Shown: one piece after another, positions 22,746-64,000 of the stretch
How positions within the stretch are numbered: the stretch's first letter is position 1
Layout: the number at the start of each line of letters is the position of its first letter
Assembly: GCA_030268105.1 (NCBI GenBank)
Contig: BSDZ01000024.1
Location: forward strand, 1,488,001-1,552,000
Origin: Volvox africanus
Taxonomy: Eukaryota > Chlorophyta > Chlorophyceae > Chlamydomonadales > Volvocaceae
Length of the DNA: 64,000 nt
Direction: 5' to 3'
Made by a program: the position numbers and the translations under genes
The notes under the pieces: generated by a model
Database searches by the model: none
What the model was told of the DNA's origin: nothing
What the model saw: only the letters and a program-made list of their open reading frames with translations

Positions 22746-25700
22746 CTTGGACAAGCCATAGCTGTTGCCTGGTCATGCCCCCTTCAATGGTGGCTGGTGT
22801 CGGTAATGGCAAATGTCTGTCGATCTGTTCTCGCACCGCCTTGGCTATAGGGCACTCCCAGAAGTGGTGCAGGCGTGGGGAGCAAGGTGGTTGATCAGTA
22901 TCAGCTCCATAGCTGCCACACCCACATGGTTTGATGGGCACCCTGGAAAGATGTGTGTTGCCCGGCATGGGTATCCCATCGACCACCAAACGCCACAGCG
23001 TCTCTTTGTTTTTATTTTCCCACCGAACTGCTGTCCACAGCCTGTCTAGGGTTGCCTGAAAGCGCTGGAGGTCAGTGACAGGACAGGGAGGAGTTGGTCC
23101 GTCTGTTGGCATCCCTTGCGCCTCCTGCACAAAAGCTGACAAGAGCTCCAATCGCTCCTCCGCTGTTGAAACCCCTTGCAGCTGAGTAGCTTGGCTTACC
23201 GTGAGGTTGTAGAGAGGCACTATACCTGAGTCCCCTGGTAATCTCCATCCCAAACGCCTGACGATCATGGCCATGACTGTGGTGTGGTCTGGTGGTGCTG
23301 GCATCTGCTGCTGCATTCTGTCCTCTACCCTGTCCGGCTGTTGGGGTTGTAAGCGGTTGACTACCTCCCGTGCTGCTGCTATCCATGCCGGGCTGATATC
23401 GTTGCATAGCGCCGAGAGAGCCATACGGGTAGACTCCTTGTCTCGCAGTTGGGTGGGGCTAGCTGAGGGGTCTAGAAACTGTTGGGTCCAGTCTAGCCAG
23501 GTCATGTACTGAGGGAGGGGCATTTGGTCATGCTCCAGCTTGTCGTACACCCTTACCAGGTCCCCAACTGTGAGCAGTTTTCTGCATGAAGCCATCAGTG
23601 GGTGACGGGTTTCCAGGCCTGGGCGGTGGTTGTTACCATTGATACTTCCCCCATTGTCCGAATTGTTGGGCAGCAAAGGATTTCCCCAGAGAGCAGCCGC
23701 CCAGCACCAGTCTCCAGGGGTTAAAGGTGGGTTGCTGACATCTTCTAGTGGTGGGAGGTGCCCTAAGGCCCCTACAATTCGGCTGATATCCTCAGGCAAG
23801 GTCTCTCCACCCAGCCAGGGCCCAGTTGCCTGGGCAGTGGTAAGGGCCCAAGGTTTAAAGGCCGGATGGGTGATCTCCAGGTAGGTGGCCAGGGTCCGGA
23901 TCCAGGGGTGGAGGCTTCGAACATTACTACTAGTAGCAGGCTCTTCCTCTTCTTCAGCAACCGTATTCATCGCCGTGTCCATAAGCGTTACCCTCTCTCC
24001 CTCACTCCTGGCCATCAGGGCCCCTCGGATGAATCGCACTGCCCACATGGCTTGTCTTGCCCGAATGTGTTGCCTGAGGGGCAGTAGGCCAAAACCACCA
24101 GTTGATGGGTGTCCCACCAAGAGTCTGCTAGGTACTCCAGTGAAGCGCTGGCCCTGGTCTTCTGGGCCCTGTTGCCGATCTACAAGGCGAGCAGCTAAGC
24201 GTTCAATGTAGGTCAGAGTGGTATCTGGAGGTGGTCCACCATGCTCCATATACCAAGTGACTGTTTGCAGGCAATAGCTTGAGACTGCTGCAGCCCGACC
24301 AAAGGCAGAGAGCGGATAATGGGCTAGGCGTTGCATCCTCGTGTAGGCCAGTGCTAGCATCTCAGGCCAGTCTGGTTGGGACGGCTGCACTTGGTTGTCC
24401 ATTGGCAAGTTAAGGGCTGTCGCAGTGGTGACCACCTTCAGGCCATTTATTGTGCTTCCCTGACGGTGGTCGTCCACAACCCCTATGGGTAGGAGTTCCA
24501 TCTTATCCAGGTTCAGGCGTTGACCTGATGCCCGGGCAAACGTATCCATGGCTTCAAGGAAGGCTGGCACGGATTCCTCTCCTTCAAGGGCCACTTCTGC
24601 ATCGTCAGCAAACTGACAGGCTGTGACCCTGTCTTCATCTGAAGGCAATAGGCGGAGGCCTATCTCTTGGCTCTTTAGCCAGCTGAACAAGGCCTGGGCA
24701 ACAAAGAGATACAGCAGGGGTGCTAGGGGGCAACCCTGTCTTACCCCTGCTTCCATTTTAACAAGCCTGGATTTGAAACCGTTCATCATGGCTCTTGCCC
24801 GCGTGTTGCTAAGCAATATCCGGGTCCAACTGCAAAGCTGTGGGCCTGCTCCCATCGCCTCCATTGCCCCCATCAGGAAGTTGCGGTCCACTGTGTCATA
24901 AGCTTTCGCGAAGTCCAGGAAGGCCAGCAGACCTTGGCGGTTCAATTTCCGTAAGAGATGAGGCAGATGGCGTAGAAAGAGAACACTGGCCCCAATGAGC
25001 CTCTTGGGCAGAAAAGCTGACTGCTCGGGGCTGATGATTCGTCCCAGGGCTGGCCCTAGGCGATTCGCCAGCACCTTGGCCAGCAAGCGGTAGTCCGAGC
25101 AAAGCAGCGTGATAGGGCGGTAATTCCCAGGCTGTTTGGGGTCTCCCTTCTTGTAAAGCACCTTAATGATACCATCCAGAAAGCCTGTTGGCACCTGCCC
25201 TGTTTTGCCGATAGCCGTGAAGAGGGCTGCCATGGTATGGCCAATCTCTGGCCAGAACTTGCGGTACAGATCCGTTGGGATGCCATCCCATCCGGGTGCT
25301 TTGCCTGGCTGGCTCTTCTTCAATGCGAAACCCAGCTCAGACACAGCGATGGTCGGGGACCCAACCACTTCGTCAGCTTCCTCAGGGAGTCGGATGTTGG
25401 CTGCTGCTAACTGGGTTAGCACTGACTGGCGATCTTCAGGAGTGGTGAAGTCTGGGGCTCTGCATACCCCTGCCCAAAAGTCCGCTACCACCTGTGGTAG
25501 CTGTGTTGGATTTGTGACCAGTCGGCCTGAGTGTGCCTGGAGGGCCACTGGGGCTGTTTGCTGGTCCTGGATTTGGTTTTGCAGGAAGGTTGTCAGAGCT
25601 GGGCCAGGACGCTCTCCTGCGTGTAACCAGTGGACCCGGGTCTTTTTTGCTGCCCTGGCGTTGTCCTCTATATGCACCCTAGCCAGTCTTGCTTGGGCAT

Positions 25701-26886
25701 CTACGAGCTGCTGTAGTAGGTGTGGTGAGTGCGGCCTAGCATCGAGGGCTTGTTGGGCCTGTTGGACCCCAAGGTAGGCCTCCTGGGTATGCGCATCTGG
25801 CTGCTGCCTGCGCTGTTGCGCTACCTTGTTGAGTTGGTGAGCTAGGATGGTTAGTCGGCGTTTAAAACCAGGCCACCAAGCAATAAGGTTGCCCGGGTTC
25901 TCTTCGGCTGAGGGTGCCTCTTGGCATTGGTTCCAGATCCACTCCGCCATGCTTGTAGCCAAATCTTCATGGTCAGTGAAGGCCATGCGTATACGCTTGA
26001 TGCCTGGGCCCTTGACCTCATTTTTGCGAGGTAGGAGATGAAGTGTGGCAAGACGGTGGTCTGAAGCTGTGTGGAATGAGATGGCCGTGTGGCAAATATA
26101 CGGCAGCATGGCTTCATTGATGTAGATGCGATCCAGGCGTGAACCTCCTGGGCTGGGTGCATGGTACAGGTGAGTGAAGTCACGGCGCCTGGGGTGGAGG
26201 TATCGGTGGGTATCAACCATCTGTGGGCCTGCTCGCTGTCGCATCTCAGTGATAGGCCTATCCGCCTGCCGCCCATCTCTTCCTGCGGAAGAGTCCCTCT
26301 CTGGGTTCTCCACAAAATTGAAGTCTCCTGCCCAGATAAGAGTGGTGTCCCTATTGTCCTCCATGGCTTGTGTTGTGGTGGCTGCCAGGGCATTCTCAAA
26401 GAGTTGCCGGCGGGTTTCCACAGCCGCTGAGGTAGTGCCAGGAGGGAGATAGATATTGCAGATGTGCAGGCGGTGTCCCCCCCAGTGGAGGATACAGTCG
26501 GTGAATCGGCCTTTTATACCCATAGGCTGGGGAGATGCCAGTTTTGGTGCCAAAGCTGAAGCTAGCCCCTGTCTGATGAGGATGAGCACTCCTGCTGTGT
26601 GCGTCGAGCTAGACCAAGAGTATGCTGCTACCTTCCAGTTTTGTGTGTGGATCTGAGTGGTGGCATGACGAAGATCCCGTTCAAACAGGCATTGGTGCTG
26701 GATTGTAGTATGGTGGGTTTCCTGCAGACACACAACATCCAGCCGCTGCTCAGCCCATTGTCGTACCGCTGCCTGAAGTCGACTGCCATGAGAAGCCAGA
26801 AGCCCTCGCATATTGTGCGTGGCTATGCGCAGTGGATGCCCTGAGATAGCTCCCTGCCGCTGATTTCTCCTGCTACCTCTGAGCAT
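22746..26886 (-). CDS. LINE ORF2: APE-type endonuclease / reverse transcriptase (3' end displaced)
   Basis: The likely start is the ATG at 26886-26884, which overlaps the ORF1 stop as TAATG; the frame is open further upstream but lies inside ORF1. Endonuclease, residues about 15-280: THNMRG, CLQETHH, WAGDFNF, final SDHR. Reverse transcriptase, about 470-800: GKAPGWDGIPTDL, LDFAKAYDTVDR, GVRQGCPLAPLL, catalytic QFADDAEV near 759. Near residue 1320-1350 a Cys/His cluster (CGCGSYG, HHFWEC) resembles the C-terminal zinc motif of plant and algal L1-type elements. Translation from the present sequence would run 35 bases into the gypsy LTR and stop at 22711. No internal stop was seen, so the LINE was probably intact until gypsy landed in it. 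Confidence 0.9.
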
Positions 26887-28487
26887 TATTCTGCTTGGGG
26901 TTCCCGTGTGTGGGGGCTGCTCTCCTTCCCATCGCAGTCCATGTCCTGGGGTGGGTAGGGGTTGTTGGTTTGCCGGGAATGCCGAGTGGATGTCCGCCGC
27001 GGTCGGGGTGTCTCCTTGGAGATACCTCCCGATATTGTTGGCTCTCTCTGCGTCCGTCGCAATGCCAGTTTGGCCTTCCGGGCTTGCCTTGCCCTCTCTG
27101 TTTGGGCCATGTGCCGCTGTGCTCGTTCCTCCTCTGACAGATGGGTTAGGCGCCGCTTGCGTATTTTGTTTTGTTGGGTGTTGGTGGGGGCGTGGCTGTT
27201 TGAGGGATGCTGAGGTGCCTGGGTCCTGGGTTGAGAGCGTCCCGCTGGTTGAGCCTCTGCTGGGGGCCCCGGCTGACCTGTGACTACATTGGTTGAAGTA
27301 GTTGGGGTTCTGGGTTTGCATGCTGCTTCTGCTGCTTTGGCTGCTGCTTCCCTGGCCACTGCTGCAGTTGCTGCTGCATCGACGATCTCTTGGGGGAGCG
27401 GCCTGGGTGGTGGGGCCGTGGGTTGGGGCGCCCCAGGAGGGAGTGGCGCCAGGGAGCTGGGAGCGAGTTGCCTTGGGGGGCTCAGAGGGTGCTGCCTGAG
27501 GACATCCGCAAAGGATGGCACAGTGTTGGCCCTGCTGGACGAGGGGTCAGGACCGCTCAGTCGGGCTATGGGCTGGGTTGGGAGGATTGGTTGTTGTGAT
27601 GGCAGTCGTTGGCGGTTGAGGTCCCGCTGGCGGTTGAGCTCCATGCGTGGAGGGGGTTTGCATGGCATGAGAAAAGGGGCCTCCTCTACTGCTGCCCGGA
27701 GCCTGGAAGCCACCAGCATGCCCTGGTTCGAAGAGCCCCCCGGTCGTCCAAGGCTGAACCGGCTCTGGTGCGGTAGGTTGTGGGAGCCCGGTGCCATTTT
27801 AACCCGCCACGTGTCAGCCATGCGTGTGGGTTTAAGATCCTGGAACTCAGTCATGCGCCTGGGTGCTCGTTCTGATGAGTAGGCATGTGCCAGGAAGCTA
27901 GGGATGGCTAGCGGGGATAAGGTGGACGGCACCCCAGAAATCTCCCAGATGGCAGGCTGCACCTTGTGGAAGTTTTTTATGTGGACCTCCACGGTGATGG
28001 GTGGGTTGTTAGGGAGTAGGTGGATTTGCCCCAGTCTCAGGTGTCCCCTGGTGACTGCTGGGGAGGATGCGAGCCATGCCCTACCACCCTTTGGGATAAG
28101 AATGGACAGTTCTTGCACCACATTGCCATTGGGGTGCTTGTATTGATGATGCCGGCCAACCTTTGGCAGGCTGCAAGGTAGGCCTGGCATGTTGGCTACC
28201 ATAACCTCATGTACCTTGGCAATGATGGCATCCGTGAGTGGCCCAAAAAGTTGGGCGTGGATGTCCGCCGGGTTGGAGTCTGCTGGCCAATGGATGTCCA
28301 GGGCCACGGACTCTTGGTCGAGTAAGACGGGAGTTCCAGCTGGTAAGTCCCGTTGGATTTGCTCCAAATTGATGAAGCGTTGTGCCATCGGAGGCCGGGT
28401 GGGCGGGCCTCTGTTGGCTGGAGCTCTTACTTGGCCATTTGAATTAGGTGCTCGCGCGGTGGTCCGCGCGCGGTTAATTTCGGCCAT
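26886..28487 (-). CDS. LINE ORF1 protein
   Basis: 533 residues from ATG at 28487. The N-terminal half (about 40-270) is a folded-looking region with no motif I recognise. The second half is Pro/Ala-rich, with an Ala-rich helix (AATAAVAREAAAKAAEAA). A strongly basic segment near the C-terminus (KIRKRRLTHLSEEERAQR) suits RNA binding or nuclear entry. LINE ORF1 products generally coat the element RNA; that role is inferred from position. The stop shares bases with the ORF2 start (TAATG), so the two may be translated by stop-and-restart. Confidence 0.8.
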   Translation of the reverse strand: MAEINRARTTARAPNSNGQVRAPANRGPPTRPPMAQRFINLEQIQRDLPAGTPVLLDQESVALDIHWPADSNPADIHAQLFGPLTDAIIAKVHEVMVANMPGLPCSLPKVGRHHQYKHPNGNVVQELSILIPKGGRAWLASSPAVTRGHLRLGQIHLLPNNPPITVEVHIKNFHKVQPAIWEISGVPSTLSPLAIPSFLAHAYSSERAPRRMTEFQDLKPTRMADTWRVKMAPGSHNLPHQSRFSLGRPGGSSNQGMLVASRLRAAVEEAPFLMPCKPPPRMELNRQRDLNRQRLPSQQPILPTQPIARLSGPDPSSSRANTVPSFADVLRQHPLSPPRQLAPSSLAPLPPGAPQPTAPPPRPLPQEIVDAAATAAVAREAAAKAAEAACKPRTPTTSTNVVTGQPGPPAEAQPAGRSQPRTQAPQHPSNSHAPTNTQQNKIRKRRLTHLSEEERAQRHMAQTERARQARKAKLALRRTQREPTISGGISKETPRPRRTSTRHSRQTNNPYPPQDMDCDGKESSPHTREPQAE

Positions 28488-28979
28488 ATTAAAAGCTAGA
28501 ATGGCATTGAGAAGCCGTGCAGTTGGAGTTCCGAAGCAGGGCGATTGTCTGTGAGGATGGCTGAACGAAAAAAAGGCGAAAAGCTCCGAATCCCCGCCGC
28601 CGCGAGAGTTGCCTCTAGCTCCGCCGATGAGAAGAAAGCAGATGAAGACAATTCCCTAGAAGTGGTGGTTGATTGCGTTGTTGGCCAAAGTCGGGAAAAT
28701 TCGCGAGATGTCCCAAGTCGCGTCAGCCGCGAAAGTCCTCGCTAACCCCGCTGTAGAAATAAGAGTAAAAGAAGGCAAATCCCAAGGAGGGAAGGCAGCT
28801 GTTCGTGCTGGTGTCTAGACGTAAGCCACCGAGATGCAAGCCTCCGCAAGCACGATGGTCGCCGCTAGTTCAGCCAGACAGAAAACGCTAATTGTAGGAC
28901 TAGAACATGCGATTGCTGCTCCTTTAATACGCAAGTTCTAACTCATCTGCGCAATCACCGGCGACACTATCGTGCCGAT

Positions 28980-31020
28980 GAGACTGCGAAGCTAACCATA
29001 CATACTTTGTATGTATGTATGTATGTATGTATGTATGTATGTATCTGTACAACTCCGACACCTACTGCCAACTATAAACATATACCTGTATGTGCCTATC
29101 CCGTGTAAGCAACAGTAAGAAGGCAGGACACAAACACATACACACGCACACACAAACGTAAATACATGCGAGACTTTACCATGCAAATAGTAAAGGCTTA
29201 TTACGTTCTTATATTAGCGGAAGCTTTTATGTTGTCTAAGGAGTGGAAGAAGGAAGGAATGGAATGAAGCTATTTATTAGCAGTAGCGGTGCATACAAAG
29301 CTACTATCATTACTTTATCAAATGATGGTAATGATAAAGTAATGATAGTAATGATAAAGTCCTAATTATTATAAGTATAGATAGAGCGACAGTTACATCG
29401 ATCATCAACCACAACTACATACTAGCCCTAGCTAGCTAGATAGCCAGCCCCAGCCAGCTCACAGCTCACAAGAACTACTCTGATGCGGTATGTGTTACGA
29501 CCGGGCCAACCAATCATCCGTCAAGTACGATGTGTATGCGGTTCAAAGGAGGTGGTAACTAAAAATGGCGAACGGACAGCAGATAAACTAACTACTGTTC
29601 GGCCGATTATAAATCTGTGATACAGACCTTGATTGGTTTTTACGCAACCCTGCAGATAACCCGTGACCTCTCTATCTTGACCTCCCTTGATGCAAGCCAT
29701 AACCCTATCTGCTGCACGCATGAATATATGCGAGTATGTTTTAGTTGCCCTGCCTCATGCGTGCAGATCTCAAAACAATGTCGGTAAGCACATACATAAT
29801 CATGTTACGAATGAAGGATTGGAGGGTGACAGATAGACGCGGGACTAACATACTGATATAGGAATCCCAGATAGATAGAGCTACGTACCTTTAAAGATAG
29901 AGTAGAGTATTGTCACTTACGGCAAGCAAGGGTACGTACGTATTACGAATGAATTGTGGTGGAGGCACGGTTAAGCGCCTGTCCTGCTGCTAAACTTGAT
30001 TCGACCTTCATTAAATTTTTCAAACTCAATAAGTAAATCTGCCATTCACCACATACAGATGTACGTAAATGTATATGTATGTATCGTCGCGCTCCCAGTC
30101 ATAACATCAATGGCTACGTAACAGATAGATAGAAGCACATACATACATTCCGACTTGCACTCACAACATCAGCTAGGTAGCATCTACAGCAGATAGATAC
30201 ACGCACTCATACACAAAATCCATCATCATAAGCAAAAAACACGCACGTCTCCGCGCACGCACATACATACAAGGAACACGTACAGACATATTGGCACGCA
30301 CGCACGCATCTACTTAAAACCCTCACGATCAATTACTCAATATCATCGTCATCATCAGTTTTATCCAACAAATAAATACACGCACATCACTTCCGCATCG
30401 AGAATCAAAGGACGACTTCATAACATCCACAAAGCAACTTTTGCGACATCGATCTGCACTCGCAAGTTTCTCATCATCGTCTACATCTGTCACCATCCTG
30501 GAGGGTGGGCGCCGTTTCTATATATGTTATCACTCGTCCTTATATTAGCATTACCAAAGACAGGAGCCACAGCTAGACCGAATGAGGCTGTGGCATGTAC
30601 ATATCGACAAGCAAGTTAAGCGACCGCACGCCAGTGGCTGTACTGCACTGCTTCACTCCTCGCATGTATGACTGCTGCAGGTGGTTGCACTACATGCAGT
30701 CGCTCGCTACCTCTTCCTACACACATGTCATTTTCGGAAGTTTCTTGCGTGCAAGTAGCAAGTCGTGTACCTATATGGATTGCAATGCGCACGTGCAGCA
30801 TATTCTGCTGCACCTGTTGAATCAGAAACTCGCCGCATGCATGTGCGTGTAAATATGAATATATATCTTACACATGATGGGCATATACTTTCGTTGCCGC
30901 TAGTTAACTAGCCCTCAGCGGCAAAGAACTGCTGCGCCACCATCCAGCAGCAGGTGATTGAGGACTGATGATATAAATACTCACTGGTCGCTACGCGATC
31001 GAAGACAACAGGACATCCCC
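28980..31020. other. Intergenic stretch, simple repeats and a strong hairpin
   Basis: No coding frame could be supported. Contents: (TGTA)n at 29006-29044; CA-rich tract near 29130-29160; a 49-bp perfect hairpin at 29302-29350; many GATA and CATA tetranucleotide runs at 29860-30310; a smaller palindrome at 30892-30922 (arms TTGCCGCT / AGCGGCAA). This DNA separates the LINE 5' end from the 3' end of the large minus-strand gene. Confidence 0.5.
29302..29350. repeat. Perfect 19-bp inverted repeat (hairpin)
   Basis: The left arm TACTATCATTACTTTATCA (29302-29320) and its exact complement at 29332-29350 are separated by 11 bases. The right arm's ATGATAAAGT is then repeated once. It could be a foldback or MITE remnant or a 3'-end processing structure; function unknown. 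Confidence 0.8.
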
Positions 31021-31215
31021 CTAATAGCCTAATGTATGTGAGTGCGCTTCATTATTCCCCCGGATCACTATAACCGTCGCAACGATTCCCAAACTGACAC
31101 CTGCTGTGAGGACGGTTGCAAGGGCAACGACCAGCAACTTGACAATGTCGTGGTAATTCGGCATTTGCGGTGATATGCCGCTGCTGGTGAGGGTCGCTTG
31201 ATTATGCGAATCATC

Positions 31216-64000
<32,785 letters not shown>

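Larger units (their letters stand above)
22746..28980 (-). mobile_element. LINE retrotransposon, 5' UTR, ORF1 and most of ORF2
   Basis: A GC-rich block on the minus strand, with ORF1 (28487-26886) and ORF2 (26886 leftward), cut at 22746 by gypsy copy 2 and continued at 14098-15269. ORF2 has an APE-type endonuclease followed by reverse transcriptase, the non-LTR (L1-type) order. The exact 5' end is not certain. GC-rich sequence runs to about 28980, where a (TGTA)n tract and AT-rich host DNA begin. Confidence 0.88.

Overview
The window looks like nuclear DNA of a chlamydomonadalean (volvocine-type) green alga. It holds a very large secreted or wall protein rich in Ser-Pro-Pro-Pro runs fused to a subtilisin-type protease, as known for wall-lysing proteases of Chlamydomonas and Volvox. 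It is intron-dense with GT-AG junctions, has scattered TTTTAGGG/TTTAGGG telomere-type repeats, and carries chromodomain Ty3/gypsy and APE-type LINE retrotransposons. No rRNA, tRNA, CRISPR array or bacterial operon is visible.

Left part (1-31,000) is mostly mobile DNA, all read on the minus strand. A diverged gypsy copy enters from the left edge and ends with its 5' LTR at 739-1567. A second copy (3390-10598, target duplication CAACG) sits in an exon of a host gene that encodes a small membrane protein. A LINE with ORF1 and ORF2 (about 28,980 down to 14,098) is split by a third gypsy copy (15275-22745, target duplication CTTGG). Both gypsy copies keep gag and pol in one frame separated by a single UAG. 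The rest (1568-3286, 11000-14097, 28980-31020) is AT-rich and simple-repeat DNA with no gene I can defend.

Right part (31,021-64,000) is essentially one huge minus-strand gene whose 5' end lies beyond 64,000. I could follow 25 exons with consistent reading phase: a pro-region, a subtilisin domain (Asp, His, oxyanion Asn and Ser on separate exons) with an inserted PA-like domain, a C-terminal beta-sandwich, a ricin-like beta-trefoil, then three copies of an unnamed secreted beta-rich module. Modules 1 and 2 are joined by a short PPPP linker. Modules 2 and 3 are separated by about 2,170 residues of Ser-Pro-rich repeat encoded by a 6.5-kb minisatellite. The last exon ends at a TAA that is followed, in the same frame, by an open stretch coding a transmembrane segment. 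A 264-nt in-phase candidate intron would remove that stop, so secreted and membrane-anchored forms are both possible.

The introns of this gene are crowded with a short interspersed element family, truncated LINE tails (one nearly identical to the full-length LINE), telomere-like tracts and microsatellites. The likely role is an extracellular-matrix-anchored protease; that is inference from domains and from known volvocine wall-lytic subtilases.
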